Below, in pieces: positions 19,201-27,083 of a stretch of DNA of 64,000 nucleotides. Source of the stretch: CAG-452 sp045531335 (lineage in GTDB: Bacteria > Bacillota > Clostridia > TANB77 > CAG-508). The stretch spans positions 1 to 64,000 of the forward strand of contig JAZSDU010000053.1 in NCBI GenBank assembly GCA_045531335.1, read 5' to 3'. The notes beneath the pieces are model-generated. The model was not told the origin of the DNA. It saw only the letters and a program-made list of their open reading frames with translations, and did no database searches. Numbering within the stretch: the first letter of the stretch is position 1; each line of letters starts with the position of its first letter. A program made the translations under genes and the position numbers.

Positions 19201-21206
19201 ACGATTCACCACAATCTAATGGATTAAAAATTATATTAAAAACAACAGAAAGAACAATAGAAGGAACAGTTTTTGAAGATAGTAACGAAGATAGTAACGA
19301 AGATGGTATATTAGATGAAAATGATCAAAAAGTAGATGGTGTAATAGTACAATTAATTGAAATAAGATCAAAAGCATCAGGAGGACTAGGAGAATATATT
19401 TGGCAACAAACAGTATCTGGAAGTAATGATGTAAAATCATTAACTAATAAAGGAACTGAGATAAGAAATTATAGTCATACAGGAGAAAATGCTGTAGATC
19501 AAGGTGAATATAAATTCACTGGATTTGTTCCAGGAAATTACATTATAAGATATATATATGGAGATGGAACAACATATGATTTTGATGCAGAAGGAAATAA
19601 AGCAAAATATAATGGACAAGACTATAAATCAACAAAAGACCCAAATTATCAAGAACCTTTATACAATACAGCAGAGTATGCTGATGGATCATCAGTTGCA
19701 AGAGATAATGAAGCAAGAAGATTAGAAGTGATGGCATATTCAACAACTATAGATGCTAAGATAGGTCAAGCATTGAAAACATTTAGCAAAAACATGAAAG
19801 ATTTAACAGATGGAGAAAAAGCTGTTTTAAATAGCTATTATGACTCATTAGATAAAAACAATATAGAGGTAATATTTGCATATAATGCTTCAAAAGGAGA
19901 TGCATATGCAGGTAATCCAGTTCCAGCAACTCTTAATGAAGATGAAATATATAACTTATTAAAATACTATGTATCATATAAAACATGGATGTCTGCAGAA
20001 ACATCAATGATAAATGTACCTGTAGATACAGAAGAGACATCAATTGATACAAATTCAACACAAGTTGGAATTGAATATATAGATAGCAACGTACTATTTG
20101 AAAATATGAACTTCGGTTTAGCATTAAGACCTAATACAAAATTAGTATTAGAAAAACACATAACAGGATTAAAAATAACACCAAGTGGAACAGGAGTACA
20201 ACCAATAGTTGATGCAAGAAAAGAAATAAGTGCATATTACGACGAAGATTCTAACAATGATTCACCAACAGGAATAACAACAGGACTTGCAACAATTGAA
20301 TCAACAAGAACAGAAAGAGGATTCTGGAAAGTAGAAACAGACATTGAAGAATTAGCACAAGGTGCTCAGCTAGAAGTTGAATACACATATGTAATAAGAA
20401 ATGCAGGAGAAGAAAAGGATTATTTATCTAAAATATTAGTAAATGCATATGAAGGATATCAGACAAACGATGATGGCACTAGAAGTGGAGAAAAATTAGA
20501 TAAATCATATAAAGAATATTTAGAAAGCCTAGTTTATGACACAAGAGGAAAAACAAGTGCATATGGAGCTTATTTAGGACAACACTACTATACTGGAAAT
20601 GTTGGAACAACTGATGCAGAAGTATCATCAAGAGTAGAAGGACTAGAAGAAGCACTAAACAATCAATTAAAATATGATGATGCAGGAGACTACTTTGAAA
20701 TAACAAATAAAGATGACGAGGGCAAAGTTATTTCTGTTTCAAGAAATACTTATGATACAGATGGAAATCTAGTAGACAACGTAGGAAATGGAATAAAGAA
20801 CATTGAAACAGTAGTAACCGCAGTAAATGAAACTGGTTTCATGGAAACAGGGGATAAAGACCTTAGCAGAACATTAAGGCTAACAACAGTATTATCATCA
20901 GTAACTGGTGATGCAGGATACTATCCAAGTTATATTGCAGAAATAACTCAATATTCAAATGCAGCAGGTAGAAGAAATATGTATGCAGAACCAGCAGACT
21001 TAAGTTATGTACATAGTGAAGCTACAGAAATAACAATGGAAACACATAACGAAGTAGACGAATTCTGGGGAGAACAAATCATAATTTCTAAACCAACAGG
21101 AGAAGACAAACTTACAATATTACAAATAGCAATAATAACAATAAGTTCAGTAGCAGTAATAGGAGCAGGAATAGTGCTAATCAAAAAATTCGTATTAAAA
21201 AAATAA
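16224..21206 (+). CDS. Giant surface adhesin with a predicted thioester (TQXA-like) domain
   Basis: The 1660-residue product has a signal peptide (residues 1-27), then VLCIEIGNWFPGGAYN with Cys42 and DPIQLVLW with Gln103, the pattern of thioester domains that bond covalently to host or surface amines. Three repeats of about 115 residues follow (starting near VKLTFKKQDLS, VQIKFNKQNFS and VNLTINKTDKET), then two SdrD-B-like domains (about 574-675, ITLSGKVWEDA; about 1007-1120, IEGTVFEDSNED), further beta domains and a C-terminal membrane helix (about 1631-1655) ending KKFVLKK. There is no LPXTG motif. GAAGGAGG lies 7 bases before ATG 16224; a second ATG at 16227 is also possible. It forms an operon with the preceding gene. 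Confidence 0.82.
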   Translation: MMKKVLISVLIFIVAFLSLNIISLAESISLDKNIFSKNNVLCIEIGNWFPGGAYNVKKLSYIESDDEKLKAFQSGLGYILSYDNNYKRNNEQGAYDTYNDPIQLVLWLYLDQNQEQARKFFGNYDYDLTTNTDGYSWERVVKDDTNKIIYRKGTIYNDYGSVTPSKNGDNNKLAYNIYSEAENAYNQKDKYEFDINLYYNSDHQAVIEVNTAEKDDGVDVKLTFKKQDLSSKGVSGVNITLSKLSNVSSISSTSLTSAGTTGNFGTITVTPTENNGTFKIRVTETEPSAYMGIGYVDLTVNYNTSTGAVTSITENNTNVTSSGSTVTIKNRPAVQIKFNKQNFSSGNLAGAIISVEKGDNVASINKTTMTLGTDTLIVKPTDPTKDTFKIKINETTNPFGHMGIGEEVTLTVSYDPTTGEVKSITSSNETYVPSISGNGTLVVKNKPKVNLTINKTDKETGLTISGAKFDVKIENVASVKMSGYSGNNGVINSNNGTIILEDVLAGKIEFEEIQGNGSAQDIKITLTETEAPTDYAIENPTTIIYIKQDYSQYKVNSGSWKNTSAGIAVPINITNKPAITLSGKVWEDAQEKDKEANVPDGEIDTSERGLANVPVYVCDSTGTVLNYKNELTGNNKTDANGNYIFKDLPKTEQGYKVIFKYDGINYQETKAQGAKGNDSKANEVNRTSFNSKFKTIINGGTESGIKLGYDYNEGKSTLKSNIDGTNPANGNATDFQMTAQTGVYKTTTENLHCGLARKELDLAAVMQVDSTTLTINDKTTKYDHTKTVIENLEELGIKELNYIKNEGEVTTYLEYSDYYYRIEDYNTSSTEIKNEDPSDITTNVKELDVYVTYKLELINQTINNGVTINELAYYYDKNYILEGIGTEIDATGKVINNSTIKHEALSDELGDALGKNAIKVSGFDGESGSQAVIETLYFTFKVNKTEDGLPEAIATPKGLNCANVVEITSYSTTNSLIDRDSEPGNLLIKGTEDDSPQSNGLKIILKTTERTIEGTVFEDSNEDSNEDGILDENDQKVDGVIVQLIEIRSKASGGLGEYIWQQTVSGSNDVKSLTNKGTEIRNYSHTGENAVDQGEYKFTGFVPGNYIIRYIYGDGTTYDFDAEGNKAKYNGQDYKSTKDPNYQEPLYNTAEYADGSSVARDNEARRLEVMAYSTTIDAKIGQALKTFSKNMKDLTDGEKAVLNSYYDSLDKNNIEVIFAYNASKGDAYAGNPVPATLNEDEIYNLLKYYVSYKTWMSAETSMINVPVDTEETSIDTNSTQVGIEYIDSNVLFENMNFGLALRPNTKLVLEKHITGLKITPSGTGVQPIVDARKEISAYYDEDSNNDSPTGITTGLATIESTRTERGFWKVETDIEELAQGAQLEVEYTYVIRNAGEEKDYLSKILVNAYEGYQTNDDGTRSGEKLDKSYKEYLESLVYDTRGKTSAYGAYLGQHYYTGNVGTTDAEVSSRVEGLEEALNNQLKYDDAGDYFEITNKDDEGKVISVSRNTYDTDGNLVDNVGNGIKNIETVVTAVNETGFMETGDKDLSRTLRLTTVLSSVTGDAGYYPSYIAEITQYSNAAGRRNMYAEPADLSYVHSEATEITMETHNEVDEFWGEQIIISKPTGEDKLTILQIAIITISSVAVIGAGIVLIKKFVLKK

Positions 21207-21219
21207 TACGTAATACTAA

Positions 21220-21251
21220 GTAGACTAAAGGGGACAGACCCCTTTAGTCTA
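21220..21251. terminator. Terminator-like REP palindrome after the adhesin operon
   Basis: GTAGACTAAAGGGG pairs with CCCCTTTAGTCTA around ACAGA, followed by TTTTTT. It is one of the AT-flanked palindromes shared with the RAYT gene's flanks. It probably also ends transcription. Confidence 0.75.
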
Positions 21252-21310
21252 TTTTTTCATACAATTAAAAAAATTGGGCATAATATCTAAGACTCATTTT
21301 GGAGGGAATC

Positions 21311-22264
21311 ATGCTTTTACAAATATTAATGATAATTTTAGGTTTTATATTATTAATACTAGGAGCTAATTTATTAATAAAAGGCTCTGTTAATATTGCA
21401 AAGAAATTCCATATTCCTGAAATTTTAATAGGACTAACCATAGTAGCATTAGGTACTTCTATGCCAGAGTTAATTGTTACAATAACATCAGCAAACAAAG
21501 AAGCAGGGGATTTAATAATAGGAAATGCTATAGGAAGTAATTTATGCAATTTATTATTAATATTAGGACTAATGGCGATTTTAAGACCTATAAGAGTAGA
21601 TAAAGATGCAAAAAAAATACATATACCAATATCATTTTTGACAACATTACTTGTGTTAATAATGGGACTAGGAATTCTTTACGGCAAAGTAGGAGTAATA
21701 AACCGAATAGATGGAATCATACTAACAATATTGTCTATAACATATTTTATATATCCTATAATAGTAGAAATAAAAGATGTAGGGGCACACCTCCGTGATT
21801 ACACAGAACATAAAAACAAAATATTTTTATCAATAATATTTATTATAATAGGAATAATATCACTAAAATATGGAGGAGATTTTGTAGTAGAATACTGTAT
21901 AGAAATTGCAAGAATGTTTAGCATTAGCGAAAGGGTAATTGGATTAACAGTTATAGCAATAGGAACAGCCCTTCCAGAACTAGTAACTTCAATATTAGCA
22001 ATTATTAAAAAAGATACAGATTTAGCAGTAGGTAATTTGGTAGGATCATGTATACTAAATTTATTATTAATTTTAGGAATAGGAGCAATAATTACTCCAC
22101 TAACACTATCATCTGAGTTCATACAAAATTTAGTTATTTTATTAGCAACAAATCTAATTATATGGGTATTCTGTTTTATAGGTAAAAAGGAAACTATAAG
22201 TGTATTAAAAGGCTTTATATTAGTAACAATTTTTTTATTATATATATGCAGTTTGTTTATATAA
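21311..22264 (+). CDS. Calcium/sodium antiporter of the CaCA family (YrbG type)
   Basis: The 317-residue membrane protein has the two inverted halves of the cation/Ca2+ exchangers, each with an alpha repeat: GLTIVALGTSMPELIVTI (first) and GLTVIAIGTALPELVTSI (second), both with the ion-binding Glu. About ten hydrophobic segments are seen. GGAGGG at 21301-21306 fixes ATG 21311 rather than the upstream TTG. The loop between halves includes codons GTA GGG GCA CAC CTC CGT, which look like half of a GTAG-type repeat. Likely role: export of Ca2+ using the Na+ gradient. Confidence 0.9.
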   Translation: MLLQILMIILGFILLILGANLLIKGSVNIAKKFHIPEILIGLTIVALGTSMPELIVTITSANKEAGDLIIGNAIGSNLCNLLLILGLMAILRPIRVDKDAKKIHIPISFLTTLLVLIMGLGILYGKVGVINRIDGIILTILSITYFIYPIIVEIKDVGAHLRDYTEHKNKIFLSIIFIIIGIISLKYGGDFVVEYCIEIARMFSISERVIGLTVIAIGTALPELVTSILAIIKKDTDLAVGNLVGSCILNLLLILGIGAIITPLTLSSEFIQNLVILLATNLIIWVFCFIGKKETISVLKGFILVTIFLLYICSLFI

Positions 22265-22269
22265 ATGGT

Positions 22270-22294
22270 AAAAAAGGGGACAGTCCCCCTTTTT
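22270..22294. terminator. Terminator after the antiporter gene
   Basis: AAAAAGGGGAC-A-GTCCCCCTTTTT is a compact stem with a T run. Its core GGGGACAGTCCCC belongs to the same palindrome group as 53514-53563. Confidence 0.75.
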
Positions 22295-22358
22295 GCCCTA
22301 TTTTTGTTAGCTTGAATATAAACATTAAAAATACATATAATAAAATTATTACCAGATA

Positions 22359-22387
22359 TTGTATGAAAAAAATGCTTGTGATATAAT
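22359..22387 (+). promoter_or_regulatory. Promoter of the aminopeptidase gene
   Basis: TTGTAT (22359-22364) and TATAAT (22382-22387) are 17 bases apart. Transcription would start just before the hairpin at 22398. Confidence 0.5.
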
Positions 22388-22397
22388 CTATAAAAAC

Positions 22398-22450
22398 GAG
22401 GGACATACCTCAATCTATGAGGAATACCCTTGTACTGAGGTGTGTCCCTC
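22398..22450. repeat. Palindrome in the 5' leader of the aminopeptidase gene
   Basis: GAGGGACATACCTCA (22398-22412) pairs with TGAGGTGTGTCCCTC (22436-22450), 14 of 15 positions Watson-Crick. It lies between the predicted promoter and the ribosome binding site and would form a stable 5' hairpin in the message. Confidence 0.7.
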
Positions 22451-22503
22451 AAACCTTGTGAAGACATTCCTCAAATATTATAAACAAAAGAAAGGAGAAT
22501 ATA

Positions 22504-23904
22504 ATGTCAGAGTACGAAAGTTTAAAAGAAAGATTATTTAACAATAAAAAATGCGGATGGGAAAATTTATCAGAGGAAGAGAAACAAAAAATAAATACAT
22601 TTGGAGATGAATATATATATTTCTTAAATAAAGCTAAAACTGAAAGAGAAGCAGTAGATTTTACAAAAGAAGTATTACAAAAAAATGGATTTGTTGATTT
22701 GAGAGACAAATTAGTCTTAGAGCCAGGAGATAGAGTGTACTACGTAAACAGAGAAAAAAGTGTATATATGGCAGTAATAGGAACAGATAAACTAGAAACA
22801 GGATTAAATATATTAGGAGCACATGTAGACTCACCAAGATTAGATTTAAAACCTAATCCTCTATATGAAGATACAGGATTTGCATATTTAAAAACACATT
22901 ACTACGGAGGAATTAAAAAATATCAATGGACAACAATTCCTTTAAGTATACATGGTGTAATTGTTAAAACAAATGGAGAAAAAATAAAAGTAAATATAGG
23001 AGAAGATGAAACAGATCCAATATTTACAATAACAGACCTTTTACCACACTTAGCTCAAGACCAAATGGATAAAAAACTAAGAGAAGGAATTTCAGGAGAA
23101 GACTTAAACCTTCTTATAGGAAGCATTCCATATGGAGATGAAAAAATATCTGAAAGAGTAAAATTAAATATACTAAGAATATTAAATGAAAAATATGGAA
23201 TTACAGAAAAAGACTTATTAAGTTCAGAAATAGAATTAGTACCTGCATTTAAAGCAAGAAGTTTAGGATTTGACAGAAGTATGGTAGCAGGATACGGTCA
23301 AGATGATAGAGTATGTGCATATGCAGAAATAAGAGCAATGTTAAATATACACAATCCTAGAAAAACAGCAGTATGCATATTATCAGATAAAGAAGAAATA
23401 GGAAGTATGGGTAATACTGGAATGGAATCAAATGTATTTGATACATTTATTGCAGAACTACTAAACAAAAGAGGAGAAAACAGACCTAATTTATTAGATA
23501 AAGTATTCTGTAATTCAAGAATGCTATCAGCAGATGTTGATGCTGCATTAGATCCAATATATGCATCAGTATCAGAAAAGAATAATGCATCATTCTTAGG
23601 ATATGGAATAGCATTTAACAAATATACAGGATCAAGAGGAAAATCAGGAGCATCAGATGCAAATGCAGAATATGTAGCTGAAATAAGAGCAATATTAGAA
23701 AGTAACAATATACCATATCAAATAGGTGAACTTGGAAAAGTAGACGTAGGAGGAGGCGGAACAATTGCATATATTCTAGCAAACAAAGGAATAGATGTAA
23801 TAGACTGTGGAGTACCAGTATTATCAATGCACTCACCATACGAAGTGACAAGTAAATTTGATATATACCAAGCATACAGAACATACGAAGCATTCATGAA
23901 ATAG
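22504..23904 (+). CDS. M18 family aminopeptidase
   Basis: The 466-residue product is an aspartyl-aminopeptidase-like zinc enzyme that trims acidic or other N-terminal residues in the cytosol. Seen: metal-ligand His in LGAHVDSPRLDLKPNP, GYGQDDRVCAYAEIRAM, the catalytic Glu pair in DKEEIGSMGNTGMES, SADVDAALDP, and the C-terminal His in LSMHSPYEV. AAAGGAG precedes the ATG by 6 bases. The stop TAG at 23902-23904 belongs to the palindrome that starts there, the first of two copies lying before the RAYT gene. Confidence 0.93.
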   Translation: MSEYESLKERLFNNKKCGWENLSEEEKQKINTFGDEYIYFLNKAKTEREAVDFTKEVLQKNGFVDLRDKLVLEPGDRVYYVNREKSVYMAVIGTDKLETGLNILGAHVDSPRLDLKPNPLYEDTGFAYLKTHYYGGIKKYQWTTIPLSIHGVIVKTNGEKIKVNIGEDETDPIFTITDLLPHLAQDQMDKKLREGISGEDLNLLIGSIPYGDEKISERVKLNILRILNEKYGITEKDLLSSEIELVPAFKARSLGFDRSMVAGYGQDDRVCAYAEIRAMLNIHNPRKTAVCILSDKEEIGSMGNTGMESNVFDTFIAELLNKRGENRPNLLDKVFCNSRMLSADVDAALDPIYASVSEKNNASFLGYGIAFNKYTGSRGKSGASDANAEYVAEIRAILESNNIPYQIGELGKVDVGGGGTIAYILANKGIDVIDCGVPVLSMHSPYEVTSKFDIYQAYRTYEAFMK

Positions 23905-23932
23905 ACTAAAGGGGACAGACCCCTTTAGTCTA
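23902..23932. repeat. RAYT-flanking palindrome, left outer copy; supplies a stop codon
   Basis: TAGACTAAAGGGG and CCCCTTTAGTCTA surround ACAGA. The first TAG ends the aminopeptidase gene. Confidence 0.85.
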
Positions 23933-23966
23933 ACTAGACAAATAAATAATAATTTTAAGGGGGCAG

Positions 23967-23996
23967 AGACTAAAAGGGTCTGTCCCCTTTAGTCTA
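23967..23996. repeat. RAYT-flanking palindrome, left inner copy
   Basis: AGACTAAAAGGG-TCTG-TCCCCTTTAGTCTA, inverted relative to the outer copy at its TCTGT/ACAGA centre. The two copies with opposite centres form a BIME-like pair just before the RAYT gene. Confidence 0.8.
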
Positions 23997-24028
23997 TACT
24001 AAGGGCATAATATTAAAGGAGGTAAATC

Positions 24029-24790
24029 ATGCCACGTATGACTAGAAAATTAAGTGAAACAGGATTTTATCATGTTATTATAAGAGGAGTAAATAAGGAA
24101 ACTATTTTTTTAGATGATAATGATAGAAAAATGTTTTTACGCTTATTAAGAAAATATAAGGCAGAATTAGAATGTAATGTGTATGCTTATTGTTTAATGA
24201 GTAATCATGTACATTTATTAATAGAAGATCAGAAATTTAATATTGCAGAATTAATGAAGAATATAACTTGTGTTTATGCAGGTGAATTTAATAAAAAACA
24301 CAAAAGAGTAGGACATTTATTCCAAGACAGATTTAAGAGCCAAAATGTGGAGAATCAAAGTTATTTATTACGATTAATAAGATACATACATAGGAATCCA
24401 GAAAAAGCAGGAATTTGTAAAACAGAGGAATACCAGTGGAGTAGTTATAACGAAGTATTATATGGTTCAAAAATTATAGATAGAGATTTTATATTAAGTA
24501 TATATAATGATAATAAATTTTATGCGATAAATGAATTTAAAAAGCAAATGACAGGAGAGCAAGATGATATTCTTGATTCAGCATATTTAGACGAAAAAAT
24601 ATCAGATATTGAAGCAAAAAGATTAATTGAGTATTTAATAAAAACAAAACAAATTCCTGAAATAACTAGCGAAAATTTAATAAAAGTAATTGATGGAATA
24701 AGAGAAATAAAACATATTACTAAAGAACAAATAATTAGAGTGCTTGAAATAAAAAGAAGTACATTTTATAAAATGCAAAATGAAAAATAG
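24029..24790 (+). CDS. REP-associated tyrosine transposase (RAYT, Y1/HUH family)
   Basis: The 253-residue product is an IS200-like HUH nuclease: start SETGFYHVIIRGVNKE, the HUH-type His pair in MSNHVHLL (H60, H62) and the catalytic Tyr119 in LIRYIHRNPEKAG, followed by a C-terminal helix-turn-helix-like region (about 190-253). RAYTs nick and move REP palindromes as single strands. Here the gene is bracketed by copies of one palindrome (23902-23996 and 24788-24819), and related copies are scattered through the window. AAAGGAGG precedes the ATG. Its stop TAG at 24788-24790 is part of the right-hand palindrome. Confidence 0.93.
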   Translation: MPRMTRKLSETGFYHVIIRGVNKETIFLDDNDRKMFLRLLRKYKAELECNVYAYCLMSNHVHLLIEDQKFNIAELMKNITCVYAGEFNKKHKRVGHLFQDRFKSQNVENQSYLLRLIRYIHRNPEKAGICKTEEYQWSSYNEVLYGSKIIDRDFILSIYNDNKFYAINEFKKQMTGEQDDILDSAYLDEKISDIEAKRLIEYLIKTKQIPEITSENLIKVIDGIREIKHITKEQIIRVLEIKRSTFYKMQNEK

Positions 24791-24819
24791 ACTAAAGGGG
24801 TCTGTCCCCTTTAGTCTAC
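24788..24819. repeat. RAYT-flanking palindrome, right copy; gives stop codons to two convergent genes
   Basis: TAGACTAAAGGGG-TCTGT-CCCCTTTAGTCTAC. The left TAG ends the RAYT gene on the plus strand; the right CTA is the TAG stop of the minus-strand pyrE-like gene. It also forms a strong stem between convergent genes. Confidence 0.9.
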
Positions 24820-25670
24820 AAATTATATAAATTGCTGTCTATACATAGTTTTGCTCTTGCTGCTGTTTTTTCATCAGATGCAAGTGCGTTTTCTAAGAAT
24901 TCAGGATGTGCTATTAAGAAATTTCTCATAGTTTCATCTGGATTTTCATAGAAGTTTTTTAACATTTCAAATTGATTTTCGTTTATTATATTCATGCTAA
25001 GTGCTTTTTCAAATAAACTTGCGTCTATATTAATCATTGATAATGATTTTACATTTTCGTTTTCTAATTTTTCTTTTCCACCTTGCATTCTATCTACAAC
25101 TACTGTGCTCCAAGCAATTTCTGCTTCTAAGCTTTTGATTGCAGGAATCCAAGCTCTTATATAACTAGATGCTTCTGTTATTAAGTCAGCTATATGTAAT
25201 ACTTTAGCTCCTTTTACTTCTGATTTATTAAGTTCTTTTTCAAAAGTGCTATCTGTTACTACCATACTTAAGTCTTTGTATATTGTAATATGTGGTTTTG
25301 AAAGTAAGTTTGCAATTATATTAGAGAAGAACCAATCTCTTCTTTCACCACCTGAAATGTAGTCAATTTCATCTACATTTATATTTTCTTTTATAAATGC
25401 AATCATTTCATTAATTACATTTTTATAAATTTCATTTTCATTATAATGGTTAAATGTTTCTTCAAATACTTTTTTAGGAAGAGTCTCCTTATTTTCTTTT
25501 TCAGAATCAATAAATTTTAATAAATTTACTGCGTCTTGTTCACTTCCATAAAGGAAATGTGTGTTTATGTAATATGGCCCTATTTTACCAGAAGTATACC
25601 AAAATGGTTTGTTGTCTGGGCATATTCTTAAAGCATTTGTTTCAAATAAATATGATACTAAGTTACTCAT
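24816..25670 (-). CDS. Orotate phosphoribosyltransferase-like protein
   Basis: The 284-residue product resembles the long clostridial OPRT-like proteins: WYTSGKIGPYYINTHFL at the start, DYISGGERRDWFFSNIIA and a PRPP-loop-like GAKVLHIADLITEASSYIR. The loop has ADLITEASS where classical enzymes have DDVITTG, so one acidic residue and the TTG are altered; activity is not certain. It stands head to head with pyrC, which supports a role in pyrimidine synthesis (orotate to OMP). GGAGG at 25676-25680 fixes the ATG at 25670, not the TTG at 25682. The stop is inside the palindrome at 24788-24819. Confidence 0.78.
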   Translation of the reverse strand: MSNLVSYLFETNALRICPDNKPFWYTSGKIGPYYINTHFLYGSEQDAVNLLKFIDSEKENKETLPKKVFEETFNHYNENEIYKNVINEMIAFIKENINVDEIDYISGGERRDWFFSNIIANLLSKPHITIYKDLSMVVTDSTFEKELNKSEVKGAKVLHIADLITEASSYIRAWIPAIKSLEAEIAWSTVVVDRMQGGKEKLENENVKSLSMINIDASLFEKALSMNIINENQFEMLKNFYENPDETMRNFLIAHPEFLENALASDEKTAARAKLCIDSNLYNL

Positions 25671-25738
25671 AAAAACCTCCAATAATATATTTTCTTATAA
25701 ATAATAAATCAAAAATAGAATAAAGTCAAATAAAAACC

Positions 25739-25767
25739 TTGAAAAAAATAGAATAAAATGATAATAT
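25739..25767 (+). promoter_or_regulatory. Probable promoter of the pyr operon
   Basis: TTGAAA (25739-25744) is followed by TGATAATAT; TAATAT at 25762-25767 gives a 17-base spacer and GATAAT at 25760-25765 gives 15. The start codon of pyrC is about 30 bases further on, leaving no room for a PyrR-type attenuator. Confidence 0.45.
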
Positions 25768-25795
25768 TGTGAAAATGATAAAAGGAGGAAGAAAA

Positions 25796-27070
25796 GTGAC
25801 AACATTATTAAAAAATGGTAGAGTAATAGATTATAAAACAAATACAGATGACTATCTAGATATTTTCATTGAAAATGGAATTATAAAACAAATAGCTAAA
25901 GATATAAATGCTGTAGCGGATAGTGTTATTGATTGTACTAATCTATTTATTATACCAGGTATGATAGATATTCATTGTCATTTAAGAGAACCTGGATTTG
26001 AATATAAAGAAACTATAGAAACTGGAATGAAAAGTGCTGCCAAAGGGGGATTTACTTCTATTTGTCCAATGCCAAATACGAAACCTACCTGTGATAGTGC
26101 TTTTGTTTTAGAAAAAATACAAAGTGAAGCAAAAAGAGTTGGGGTTTGCAATGTTTTCCCATACGCTAGTGTAACAATTGGAGAAAAAGGGGAAGAATTA
26201 ACAGATTTTGAAGCTCTAAAAAATGCAGGAGCAATTGCTTTTTCAGATGATGGTATGCCTGTTGTAAGAGCAAAGATAATGAGAGATGCAATGATTAAAG
26301 CAGAAAAATTAAACACATTTGTAGCTTCACATTGTGAAGAAAAAGAACTTGGCAAAGGTGCAATAAATGCAGGTAAAGTTGCTGAAGAATTAAATGTACA
26401 AGGAGTACTTCCAGAAGCCGAAACATTAATGGCTGCAAGAGAAGTAGAAATTGCAGAAATAAATAATGTTCATGCACACATATGCCATATAAGTGCAAAA
26501 GAAACAGCAAGATTAATAAGAGATGCTAAAAAAAGAGGAGTAAATGTAACTTGCGAAACATGTCCTCATTACTATAGCTTTACAGAAGAAGAAGTTCTAG
26601 AGTCAGGGGCAAATGCAAAAATGAATCCACCTCTTAGAACAAAAGAAGATATGGCAGAGATAATAAAAGCAATTCAAGACGGAACAATAGATTGCATAAT
26701 AACAGATCATGCACCACACTCAAAGGAAGAAAAAGAGCAAGGATTAGAGAAGGCTCCAAATGGAATTATAGGATTTGAAACAGCACTTGCCGCAAGTATT
26801 ACTCATCTTATTGATAAAGGCTATATTAATTATTTAGACTTAGTTAGAATTACAAGTTATAACCCTGCAAAAATATTAGGAATTGATAGAGGAGTAATAG
26901 AAGAAGGAAAAGTGGCTGATATTACAGTATTTGATCCTAATAAAGAATACATATATACAGAAGATATGATAGTATCAAAATCAAAAAACACACCATATAT
27001 ATGTAAAAAATTAAAAGGACAAGTAATGTACACAATAGTAAACGGGAATGTTGTATATAAAAATGATTAA
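25796..27070 (+). CDS. pyrC: Dihydroorotase
   Basis: PyrC cyclises N-carbamoyl-aspartate to dihydroorotate. The 424-residue protein is a class I bacterial dihydroorotase: GMIDIHCHLREPGFEYKE carries the HxH zinc ligands and substrate Arg, ICPMPNTKPTCDS follows, and IITDHAPHSKEEK holds a further Asp and His. AAAGGAGG at 25781-25787 fits the GTG start at 25796; the in-frame codons upstream have no such site. First gene of the run pyrC, S51 peptidase, pyrF, pyrK, pyrD. Confidence 0.95.
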   Translation: MTTLLKNGRVIDYKTNTDDYLDIFIENGIIKQIAKDINAVADSVIDCTNLFIIPGMIDIHCHLREPGFEYKETIETGMKSAAKGGFTSICPMPNTKPTCDSAFVLEKIQSEAKRVGVCNVFPYASVTIGEKGEELTDFEALKNAGAIAFSDDGMPVVRAKIMRDAMIKAEKLNTFVASHCEEKELGKGAINAGKVAEELNVQGVLPEAETLMAAREVEIAEINNVHAHICHISAKETARLIRDAKKRGVNVTCETCPHYYSFTEEEVLESGANAKMNPPLRTKEDMAEIIKAIQDGTIDCIITDHAPHSKEEKEQGLEKAPNGIIGFETALAASITHLIDKGYINYLDLVRITSYNPAKILGIDRGVIEEGKVADITVFDPNKEYIYTEDMIVSKSKNTPYICKKLKGQVMYTIVNGNVVYKND

Positions 27071-27083
27071 AGGGAGGATGTAA

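Noticed and set aside
19276..19305. Tandem 12-base duplication in the second adhesin (SNEDSNED)
   Set aside because: Real, but a simple in-frame repeat in a calcium-loop-like stretch; not worth a separate finding.
23902..24819. CRISPR array
   Set aside because: The repeated palindromes are not evenly spaced, have no spacers and flank a RAYT; no cas gene is in the window.
25671..25795. PyrR-type attenuator before pyrC
   Set aside because: The distance from promoter to start is about 30 bases and holds no hairpin.
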